Below are positions 1 through 5,484 of a DNA stretch of 5,484 nt, in pieces. The stretch is from the NCBI GenBank assembly GCA_027081695.1, contig JALWJI010000049.1, forward strand, positions 1 through 5,484, given 5' to 3'. The position numbers and the translations under genes were made by a program. The stretch comes from Acidilobaceae archaeon. Lineage in GTDB: Archaea; Thermoproteota; Thermoprotei_A; Sulfolobales; Acidilobaceae. Below the pieces are notes generated by a model, which did no database searches, was not told the DNA's origin, and worked only from the letters and a program-made list of their open reading frames with translations. Position 1 is the stretch's first letter. Each line of letters opens with the position of its first letter.

Positions 1-1530
1 CTCTAGGAGGCCTGCTAGTGCCCCATATTCCCACTCGTTTATCCTACTCCTGGAGTCGACTACGAGTAGCTGTGGTGGGACTCCGTAGCTTGTCACCATT
101 GCTTGGCTGACTATGTGGTCTAGGACTTCGGAGATATCTGTTGTCTCTGAGAAGTATTCTACTCTGATTGGTGGAATGACTCTTATGAGCTCGGCTAGGA
201 GCCTCCTGTCTATGCCTAGGCGTTCAGCGTTTTCTCGTATCTCGTTGCAGTCCGGTATTGCTTGTGTTAGGAGGTATCTTAGCTTGACGCCCGATGTATA
301 ATCCAATAGCTCGTAGATTGTTATCGAGGGCTCAGCGTCCTTAAGCCTATTATTGTATGATTTCAGGAATCTTCTACTGTATAGCCAGCTCTTGTCTAGC
401 TCTACGGTACTGGATGCTTCTAGTTCACCGTTGCCTGTACCTCCATAGAAATAATTGTATAATAGTATGAAGTGGCTATCACTTGCGAGGTTAAAATGGT
501 TCAGTATTTGTCGCTCGTATATCCGTTCTATGAGATCTTCTACCTCTAGGTCATTGATTATATCTTCGAGGTCAGCGTCTTCTCTGGACTCTATTGATCT
601 ATCTATTACTTGGCGGAGATACGTGTGCGCGTCCCCCATAAAATGCGGTAGGGATGATATGCCTAGGTCCTCTAGACAGTGCCTTACGTCTCTTACTGCT
701 TCCTCCAGTAATATGCCTGGGTTGAATTGTCTCCGCTGGGTATTTGCTACTCCTATAGTTACTACGCTTGCCTTTATTGATTCTGCGAGGACCTTTGCCA
801 GTAAGTGTCTTCCCCTTGAAACATCCTCTGTTAGGCCGATGACTGTATGGTTTCCTTTCCGGGCCTCCCTCTTTATTTGACCTAGGATTGCCGCTGCAAG
901 GAGTCCTGGGTTTACTTTTTCTGTTGCTCCGCGCTTTACTGTTGCGGAACGTATGAGTTCTATCGTTGTCCTTGGGTCTAATCCTGTGTATAGGAGTACG
1001 GCTTCTGCACTTTCTCGTTCAAGATCGAATATCGGGTTAAAGTATGTTCCTAGTATTTGTAGGAGGCTTCCGTGCCTCACTATTAGTCTTCTCCCATCTA
1101 TCTCCGCTTCGAGTGGCGGAGTTTCTTGTAGCATTGAGAGTATCATTGCGAGCTCTGCTACGTATAGGCTGGCTTGTCGTTTCCGGTCGTCTCCTCTCAC
1201 TAGTAGGAAGGGAGGACTACCCCTACTGTAGGGATAGAGTATCCTTTCCTCGAGGATCTCTCCGCTCCAGTATCTTAGCAGGACACTGGTTTTGAGTATG
1301 AATCCTTCTTCTACTCCGCTTGTGCTACGGGCACTTCTGCTTCCTGTGTCGATGTATATTTCTGCGACGTAGCTTGTTCCGAGTAGGGGTTTTGTCTGTA
1401 TCTTTGGCTTCCATTGTTTGTCGAATACTAGTGATCTGTCTTGTAGTATTTCTGTTCCTCTGGCTAGGAGTGTGAGAACGATGCCGCTCCAGGGAGGTGA
1501 TACCTCAACGAGTTCTTCGTCGTATAGCAT
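1..1530 (-). CDS. NurA-domain (DNA-end-processing nuclease-like) protein, 3' end outside window
   Basis: Uninterrupted minus-strand reading frame of 510 codons, still open at the window edge. NurA nucleases act with the HerA ATPase to resect DNA ends during recombination. Landmarks run in NurA order: DTGSRSA (61-67, matching the first DGS metal site), a helix with Glu126, HGSL (153-156, matching the second DGSL site), EDVSRGR (235-241), IRVEYF (455-460) and GVPPQLLVVD (483-492, matching the GYPxPLxxAH end motif). Compared from memory with Sulfolobus NurA, the second aspartate is His153, and the terminal Tyr and His are Val484 and Asp492. Between 245 and 450 lies a long, partly acidic helical region that makes the protein much longer than the roughly 340-residue Sulfolobus enzyme. 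The ATG at 1530 is the only good start: AGGAG lies 8 nt upstream, and an in-frame stop at 1581-1579 precedes it with no ATG, GTG or TTG between. Fold assignment is fairly sure; nuclease activity is not, so I give no gene symbol. Confidence 0.72.
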   Translation of the reverse strand, partial: MLYDEELVEVSPPWSGIVLTLLARGTEILQDRSLVFDKQWKPKIQTKPLLGTSYVAEIYIDTGSRSARSTSGVEEGFILKTSVLLRYWSGEILEERILYPYSRGSPPFLLVRGDDRKRQASLYVAELAMILSMLQETPPLEAEIDGRRLIVRHGSLLQILGTYFNPIFDLERESAEAVLLYTGLDPRTTIELIRSATVKRGATEKVNPGLLAAAILGQIKREARKGNHTVIGLTEDVSRGRHLLAKVLAESIKASVVTIGVANTQRRQFNPGILLEEAVRDVRHCLEDLGISSLPHFMGDAHTYLRQVIDRSIESREDADLEDIINDLEVEDLIERIYERQILNHFNLASDSHFILLYNYFYGGTGNGELEASSTVELDKSWLYSRRFLKSYNNRLKDAEPSITIYELLDYTSGVKLRYLLTQAIPDCNEIRENAERLGIDRRLLAELIRVIPPIRVEYFSETTDISEVLDHIVSQAMVTSYGVPPQLLVVDSRSRINEWEYGALAGLLE

Positions 1531-1603
1531 ATTGTCCTCTCCTGTTGCTTGTCTATTTCCATGATCAATAGATTGTTTCTAGCGGTGATTATTATTGCTA
1601 CTA

Positions 1604-1616
1604 TTTTGTAAATACT
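1604..1616 (-). promoter_or_regulatory. Possible TATA-type promoter of the NurA-like gene
   Basis: Read on the minus strand, TATTTACAAAATA is the best TATA-like element between the terminator of the upstream gene and the NurA-like start. It would place transcription start near 1584 and give a leader of about 55 nt that includes the AGGAG ribosome binding site (1543-1539). It departs from the archaeal consensus, and another AT-rich stretch at 1664-1673 competes, so this is tentative. Confidence 0.3.
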
Positions 1617-1675
1617 CGGCGTTGCGGGCATATGCTAGGATAGGGTAGAATCATGGTTAGACAAATATTTTAGGG

Positions 1676-1704
1676 AAAAAGAAGGTAGCCTGTTCTCTAC
1701 CTTC
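1676..1704 (-). terminator. Hairpin plus T-run terminator containing the stop codon
   Basis: On the minus strand, GAAGGTAG (1704-1697) and CTACCTTC (1688-1681) form a perfect 8-bp stem around an 8-nt loop, followed at once by TTTTT (1680-1676). The TAG stop codon of the dehydrogenase/hydratase gene is the last three bases of the 5' arm. Archaeal RNA polymerase terminates mainly on T-runs; the stem may add efficiency or protect the 3' end. The T-run lies only on the minus-strand side, which matches the gene direction. Confidence 0.55.
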
Positions 1705-3718
1705 CTTTGAACTTTGGCTTCCTTTTTTCTAGGAATGCTGTTACTCCCTCGATGACGTCTTCTGTGCTGAATAGTAGTCCGAATAGGTGTGCTTCTAGGC
1801 TTAGTCCTGCCCAGATGTTGGATTCTAGTCCGTATTCTACGGCGTATTTCGCGGCCATTAGTGCTAGTGGTGGCTTCTCTGCTAGTTTGAGTGCTAGTGC
1901 TCTTGCTTCTTGTTCTAGTCTCTCTGGAGGTACTACTTTCTCTACGAGTCCTATTCTTAGTGCCTCGTCTGCTGGTATCATGTCTCCCGAGAATATTAGT
2001 AGCTTTGCCTGTCCGCGTCCTACTAGTCTGGGTAGTCTCTGTGTTCCTCCTGCGCCTGGTATGAATCCTAGGTTTATCTCTGGTTGTCCGAACATTGTTC
2101 CTTCGGCGGCTATCCTTATGTCGGTGCTCATTGCTATCTCGAGCCCGCCTCCTAGTACGTAGCCGTGTAGTGCTGCTATGATTGGCTTTGTGTAGAACTG
2201 CATCTTTAGGGTTAGCTCCTGGAATCTCCTGGAGAACTTTGCTATGTCTATTGGGGTTACTCCGGCGAATGCTGTTACGTCTGCTCCAGCACTGAATGCT
2301 CTTCCTTCTCCTTTGAGTATTACTACTCTTACGTCATTGTTGTCTTCTAGCTCGTCGAGTGCTTCTCCTAGCTCTTTGAGTAGCTCTGGGCTTAGCGCAT
2401 TTAGTCTCTTTGGCCTGTTGAGGACTATCCATGCTATTGGCTTCTCGATCCTTATAACTAGGTTCTTCTTCTTTATCTCTTCTACTTCACCGTACTCGTA
2501 GAAGCCTTTGCCTGTCTTGCGGCCTAGTTTTCCTTCTTCTACCATCTTGAGGAGTAGTGGCTGTGGCTCCATCTCTTCTAGTCCTAGTTCTTCTTTTAGC
2601 TTTTTGAGCGCCTCTACTATTTTGTCGATTCCGTACTCGTCAGCGAATTCTAGTACTCCCTTGGGCCATCCTAGTCCTAGTTTTACTGCCTTGTCAATGT
2701 CCTCTTTTGTGGCCACGTCGTTCTCTAGGAGCCATGCTGCCTCGTTTACTGCTGGTGCTAGTAAGAGTACTGGGTCGACTTTGCCTGCGAGGTCTTTTGG
2801 TATGTTTGGTCTAGCGTATTTTCCTGGTGCTGGATACGTGTAGAATCCTTTGCCTGTTTTCATTCCGAACTCTTTCTTCTCGAATTTCTCCTTTAGGAGC
2901 GGGCATGGTGTTGTCTTGAATCCTCTCTCTGCCATTGCTTGGAATACGTAGTAGAATACGTCTATTCCACTGTAGTCTGATAGCTCAAAGATACCCATTG
3001 GTAGACCTAGCACGTATTTCACTGTGGCGTCTACTTCCTCGATTGTAGCCTTGCCCTTGGCTACTAGATTGCATGCTGTGTTGATGAATCTTCCCAGGAT
3101 CCTGTTTACTATGAATCCTGGTACATCCTTCTTTACTACTACTGGTTGCTTACCGAACTTCTTCGCTAGTGCAACTGTTATTTCCACAGTTTTGTCGCTT
3201 GTCTTCTCACCCTTTATTACTTCTACTAGTGGCATTAGTGGCGGTGGGTTGAAGAAGTGCATTCCCACTACTTTCTCAGGCCTCTTGGTGGCGGCGGCTA
3301 TTTCGGTTATGGGGAGGCTGCTCGTGTTTGTTGCTAGGATTGCGTGCTCGGGAGCGTGCTCGTCTGCGAACGCGAAGAGTTTCTGCTTTATGTCTAGTCG
3401 CTCAATAATAGCCTCTATCATGAAGTCTGTTTCTTTCAATACTCTCGCGAATTCCTCTGTGTATGAACCGTCTGGATTCAAGTTTACTACTGTCTTTATC
3501 CTTGAGAGAACTGTTTCCACAGGCTCTCTTACTACGCCTTTCTCGTATAGTTTTTTGAGGCTCCACTTGATTTTTTCAACTGCGTTGTCGAGGAATTCCT
3601 GTTTTATGTCTACTAGGTAGACGTTGTAGCCTGCTATTGCTGCTACCTCGGCTATTCCATGGCCCATTGTGCCTGCTCCGACAACGGTTATTGTTTTTAT
3701 GTTCTCGAGTCCTGCCAT
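1697..3718 (-). CDS. Fused 3-hydroxyacyl-CoA dehydrogenase / enoyl-CoA hydratase
   Basis: Complete 673-residue cytosolic bifunctional enzyme. It hydrates enoyl-CoA (for example crotonyl-CoA) to (S)-3-hydroxyacyl-CoA and oxidises that with NAD+ to 3-oxoacyl-CoA. The N-terminal half has the Rossmann motif GAGTMG (14-19), NTSS (131-134), the catalytic histidine in GMHFFNPPP (His154), Glu166 and the PGFIVNR linker (Asn204). Two tandem dehydrogenase C-terminal domains follow, each ending in KTGKGFY (about 198-296 and 314-410). The crotonase domain starts near 419, with the oxyanion-hole loop AFSAGAD (474-480), GGGLEIA containing Glu527 and GQPEINLGFIPGAGG containing Glu547, so both catalytic glutamates are present. 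The order is opposite to bacterial FadB and matches the archaeal fusion known as crotonyl-CoA hydratase/3-hydroxybutyryl-CoA dehydrogenase in 4-hydroxybutyrate cycles. I chose the ATG at 3718, just before the Rossmann fold, with GGTG 9 nt upstream. An ATG at 3763 would add 15 poorly conserved-looking residues and sits at the predicted transcription start. Fatty acid oxidation or carbon fixation cannot be separated here. Confidence 0.95.
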   Translation of the reverse strand: MAGLENIKTITVVGAGTMGHGIAEVAAIAGYNVYLVDIKQEFLDNAVEKIKWSLKKLYEKGVVREPVETVLSRIKTVVNLNPDGSYTEEFARVLKETDFMIEAIIERLDIKQKLFAFADEHAPEHAILATNTSSLPITEIAAATKRPEKVVGMHFFNPPPLMPLVEVIKGEKTSDKTVEITVALAKKFGKQPVVVKKDVPGFIVNRILGRFINTACNLVAKGKATIEEVDATVKYVLGLPMGIFELSDYSGIDVFYYVFQAMAERGFKTTPCPLLKEKFEKKEFGMKTGKGFYTYPAPGKYARPNIPKDLAGKVDPVLLLAPAVNEAAWLLENDVATKEDIDKAVKLGLGWPKGVLEFADEYGIDKIVEALKKLKEELGLEEMEPQPLLLKMVEEGKLGRKTGKGFYEYGEVEEIKKKNLVIRIEKPIAWIVLNRPKRLNALSPELLKELGEALDELEDNNDVRVVILKGEGRAFSAGADVTAFAGVTPIDIAKFSRRFQELTLKMQFYTKPIIAALHGYVLGGGLEIAMSTDIRIAAEGTMFGQPEINLGFIPGAGGTQRLPRLVGRGQAKLLIFSGDMIPADEALRIGLVEKVVPPERLEQEARALALKLAEKPPLALMAAKYAVEYGLESNIWAGLSLEAHLFGLLFSTEDVIEGVTAFLEKRKPKFKGR

Positions 3719-3783
3719 TTCTACCAACACCCCTCTCTGTCTGGGCTTTCCCCTTTGATGCATAGGAGGGATCGTCTATCGTC

Positions 3784-3793
3784 AATTATATTT
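3784..3793 (-). promoter_or_regulatory. TATA box of the dehydrogenase/hydratase gene
   Basis: The minus strand reads AAATATAATT here, a good archaeal TATA element. A start about 25 nt downstream would fall near 3763 and give a leader of about 45 nt to the ATG at 3718, enough to carry the purine-rich ribosome binding region at 3738-3728. This geometry argues against the ATG at 3763 unless the transcript is leaderless. Confidence 0.5.
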
Positions 3794-3802
3794 GGCGTAT
3801 TT

Positions 3803-3818
3803 AGGGAATAATATCCCT
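3803..3818. promoter_or_regulatory. Dyad between divergent promoters, possible operator
   Basis: AGGGA (3803-3807) and TCCCT (3814-3818) form a perfect inverted repeat around a 6-nt AT spacer. It sits 10-20 bp upstream of the TATA box for the minus-strand enzyme gene and about 40 bp upstream of the plus-strand TATA box, a position suited to a dimeric regulator. No regulator gene is visible in the window and the arms are short, so function is inferred only. Confidence 0.25.
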
Positions 3819-3858
3819 GCGCTGTCTTCTTAGTAATAATACATGTTGTATAGATAGC

Positions 3859-3865
3859 TTTAAAA
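3859..3865 (+). promoter_or_regulatory. TATA box of the 91-residue protein gene
   Basis: TTTAAAA is a near-consensus archaeal TATA element. A start about 25 nt downstream would be near 3887, giving a leader of about 15 nt that still includes the GGTGA ribosome binding site at 3891-3895. A small inverted repeat, ATACA-TGT-TGTAT (3839-3851), lies immediately upstream and could be a binding site. Confidence 0.5.
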
Positions 3866-3901
3866 CAGTCGAGCAAGCCCCCGTTAATGCGGTGAAATAG
3901 T

Positions 3902-4177
3902 GTGTCCGAGTACCTAGATCAAGTCAAGAGCATGGTCAAACCCGAGGCCGCAAAATACGGTCTAAAGATACTACCCAGAGGAAAAAGCAGCTTCAGCCTA
4001 ATTAAGGGCGGACAGATATACATGACTATTAGAGATACCGGCGACAATATCGAGATATCGTTCGCTGGTAAGAAATACATGTATGACAAGTACTACACGA
4101 AGCCAGAACACCTAGCACAGGTAGTATTCAACGTATTGGAAGCACAGCACCGCGAGGTAAAGAAAGAAGAGGACTAA
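3902..4177 (+). CDS. Small conserved-looking protein of unknown function (91 aa)
   Basis: I do not recognise this protein. It begins with GTG at 3902, supported by GGTGA 6 nt upstream and a good TATA box, and ends with TAA. The pattern suggests a compact alpha/beta domain: an N-terminal amphipathic helix (about 3-18), three or four short strands (LKILPR 21-26, FSLIKG 31-36, QIYMTIR 38-44, IEISFAGKK 50-58), a Tyr-rich turn (YMYDKYYTKPEH 59-70), a second helix (about 69-82) and a charged tail (REVKKEED). About 15 Lys/Arg against 13 Asp/Glu make it near neutral. There is no cysteine pair, signal peptide or membrane segment. It is transcribed divergently from the dehydrogenase/hydratase and apparently alone. 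The clean promoter, ribosome binding site and alternating hydrophobic pattern make it a credible gene; the function is unknown. Confidence 0.8.
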   Translation: MSEYLDQVKSMVKPEAAKYGLKILPRGKSSFSLIKGGQIYMTIRDTGDNIEISFAGKKYMYDKYYTKPEHLAQVVFNVLEAQHREVKKEED

Positions 4178-4481
4178 CCTCCGCGGCCTCTATCCTAATA
4201 CATTTTCACGGGAGATTCCAGGTTTTTCCCCGTGGCAGAGACATACCTTCAGAATATATTAGTCTGCAAAGGGACAACGCGTTCTGGGACTATAACATAT
4301 TCATGTAATGATAATAATTACTACATAAGCCTACACTATAGCTTTGGCTATCGACTAGCCAGTGCCTGCGAAATGCGTGAAAGATATCAGTGAAGATTGA
4401 CGACTACAGCGGTGCATTAGGGGAAGCATTGGACTCCGGTTGGAACGTTTGGACTGCGGATAAGTATCGCGGTGATAGAGT
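4178..4481. other. Intergenic region, 304 bp
   Basis: No convincing gene here. After the 91-residue protein gene there is a weak stem CACGGG/CCCGTG (4207-4212 and 4229-4234) whose loop contains TTTTT, a possible terminator region. AT-rich elements at 4252-4261 and 4291-4300 (TATAACATAT) could be promoters of the membrane protein gene; the second implies a leader of about 160 nt. Also present are an 8-bp palindrome AACGCGTT (4276-4283), a small hairpin TGGCTA-TCGAC-TAGCCA (4345-4361) and a 31-codon frame starting with GTG at 4390 that overlaps the next start codon. None is strong alone. I saw no tRNA or clear C/D-box RNA. Confidence 0.4.
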
Positions 4482-5484
4482 ATGAATCTATCTATCGATA
4501 GAGACCGAGCTAGGAGAGCCTGGAGAAAACTGCTTATTGGTCTACTGTTGCTTTCGGTGTTGTCTGCAGGATCCCTGATGCATATTGTGGGTGGTCCAGG
4601 AAATCTTCTCGATATATTGTTAAATATCAGGCTCGACGTATTAATAGCGTCATTCAGCATACTGTTTATTGCCGAGATAGTTAAATCGTGGAGACTAACC
4701 CTTATAGGCAGACTCCTAGGATTCAGGATCCCTGTCAAGGACAGTTTATTGGCAAGAATATCTGGAAGATTCGTTGGTGTACTGACCCCTGCCTATGCGG
4801 GAGCAACTCCGACACGTGCAATCATAATATCTGCGTATACAGGGCTCTCTCCAGGTAATAGCTTTGGTCTAAGCGTCTATGAGAGTATCCTTGACAGCTT
4901 TATACCGGTGTTCTTCTCACTACTATTGTTGATTCCGCTTCTCCCAGATTCATGGCTCTCTGTTCTAGTCGCACTATTTATTCTGGGAATGTGGATAGGT
5001 GGGATAGGCTATGCGAGTACTGATAAGATAGAGCGCTTTCTCAGACGTATAAATGCTCCCGAAGAACTCGTCTGCTATGTTTCAGGTCAGCGAAAACTGT
5101 TTCTAAGCGCTATAAAGAGTAGTACTAGTACGAGGATTCTCTTCCCTACCGTGACTGTAACACTTATCTCTCACGCAATAGAAGCATATGCTCTTTATAT
5201 TGTCCTAACGGGACATTTCTCCCTAGTTGATCCAGTCTCCTTTATAAAAGCATTCATATTACTAGAAGCATCCTATGTCCTCACGATGAGCCCTACTCCT
5301 GGAGGAAGCGTATTCTTCGAGTACGGTCTCTCGGATATAATGAACAGCTACAGCCTAGTGTTATGGAGAGTTGTCTTCCTCCTCTTCAGTATATTACCTG
5401 GAGCAGTAATATTGGTCGCTATAAAGTCTGTGCGCAACTATATTGAACAGGCTCTTGTTAGAGAGGTGAAAGACTGTGCGTCTA
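4482..5484 (+). CDS. UPF0104 / LPG-synthase-TM (flippase-like) membrane protein, 3' end outside window
   Basis: Polytopic membrane protein, 334 codons visible before the window ends. A positively charged N-terminus (DRDRARRAWRK) leads into hydrophobic segments near 17-35, 52-69, 139-155, 157-177, 219-242, 254-271 and 292-315. Two family signatures are clear: TPAYAGATPTRA (102-113) followed by a YESILDSF helix (133-140), and SPTPGGSVFFEYGL (270-283) followed by an Arg-bearing helix (Arg296). These match the lysylphosphatidylglycerol synthase transmembrane/UPF0104 family, which includes archaeal AglD-like proteins and is linked to lipid or lipid-linked sugar handling. Substrate and direction cannot be inferred. 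The family is usually about 300-340 residues, so the stop is probably just outside. The ATG at 4482 is chosen for GGTGA 6 nt upstream and the charged N-terminus. There is no soluble LPG-synthase domain before the membrane part; one downstream cannot be excluded. Confidence 0.85.
   Translation, partial: MNLSIDRDRARRAWRKLLIGLLLLSVLSAGSLMHIVGGPGNLLDILLNIRLDVLIASFSILFIAEIVKSWRLTLIGRLLGFRIPVKDSLLARISGRFVGVLTPAYAGATPTRAIIISAYTGLSPGNSFGLSVYESILDSFIPVFFSLLLLIPLLPDSWLSVLVALFILGMWIGGIGYASTDKIERFLRRINAPEELVCYVSGQRKLFLSAIKSSTSTRILFPTVTVTLISHAIEAYALYIVLTGHFSLVDPVSFIKAFILLEASYVLTMSPTPGGSVFFEYGLSDIMNSYSLVLWRVVFLLFSILPGAVILVAIKSVRNYIEQALVREVKDCAS

Noticed and set aside
113..1295. Several plus-strand frames of 60-140 codons
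   Set aside because: They are antisense to the continuous 510-codon NurA-like frame, rich in Ser/Leu/Arg with no family motif, as expected for the reverse of A-rich third-position codons.
1466..1562. Short minus-strand frame from ATG at 1562 overlapping the NurA-like start
   Set aside because: About 32 codons, out of frame, no ribosome binding site, and it runs into the coding region of the real gene.
1707..3620. Plus-strand frames of 85-198 codons opposite the dehydrogenase/hydratase
   Set aside because: Low-complexity Ser/Thr/Pro-rich translations, the mirror of a gene with intact catalytic motifs on the other strand.
3719..3763. Fifteen-residue N-terminal extension of the dehydrogenase from ATG at 3763
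   Set aside because: The region before that ATG has no ribosome binding site, it coincides with the predicted transcription start, and the ATG at 3718 fits the usual distance to the GAGTMG motif.
3576..3785. Minus-strand 69-codon frame overlapping the enzyme's N-terminus
   Set aside because: It is a shifted-frame copy of the Rossmann region and upstream leader, with no independent ribosome binding site or motif.
4276..4283. AACGCGTT palindrome
   Set aside because: An 8-bp palindrome is common by chance and is not tied to a promoter element here.
4355..4738. Minus-strand 127-codon frame
   Set aside because: It is antisense to the start of the membrane protein, whose own frame carries clear family motifs and a proper ribosome binding site.

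Overview
The window reads as a piece of a thermophilic archaeal chromosome, most likely a Thermoproteota (crenarchaeal) lineage. The signs are ATA/CTA/AGA/AGG-rich codon use, TATA-box promoters with short leaders, purine-rich or GGTGA ribosome binding sites, and protein families typical of that group: a NurA-like nuclease fold, a dehydrogenase-first acyl-CoA bifunctional enzyme, and a UPF0104/flippase-like membrane protein. I cannot name the genus from sequence alone.

Layout. Positions 1-1530 (minus) hold the first 510 codons of a NurA-domain protein whose 3' end lies beyond the window. Positions 1531-1696 are intergenic and contain a hairpin-plus-T-run terminator of the next gene and a weak promoter for the NurA-like gene. 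Positions 1697-3718 (minus) encode a complete fused 3-hydroxyacyl-CoA dehydrogenase/enoyl-CoA hydratase. Positions 3719-3901 form a divergent promoter region with a TATA box for each side and a 16-bp dyad between them. Positions 3902-4177 (plus) encode a 91-residue protein I do not recognise. Positions 4178-4481 are non-coding or nearly so. Positions 4482-5484 (plus) encode a multi-spanning membrane protein of the lysylphosphatidylglycerol synthase/flippase-like family, cut by the window end.

How the genes relate. The genes do not form one obvious pathway. The dehydrogenase/hydratase interconverts crotonyl-CoA-type enoyl-CoAs and 3-oxoacyl-CoAs, either in fatty acid degradation or in the 4-hydroxybutyrate half of an autotrophic carbon cycle. 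The window offers no neighbour to decide between these. The NurA-like gene is on the same strand but separated by a terminator, so it is probably its own transcription unit. The plus-strand genes share a very similar 16-nt translation start box.

I did not find a clear new multi-gene system. The item most worth a second look is the NurA-like protein: it keeps the fold's landmarks but seems to have lost several conserved metal-binding or active-site residues, and it carries a long acidic insertion. Secondary points are a terminator that includes the stop codon, and competing short hairpins around the start codon of the membrane protein gene.
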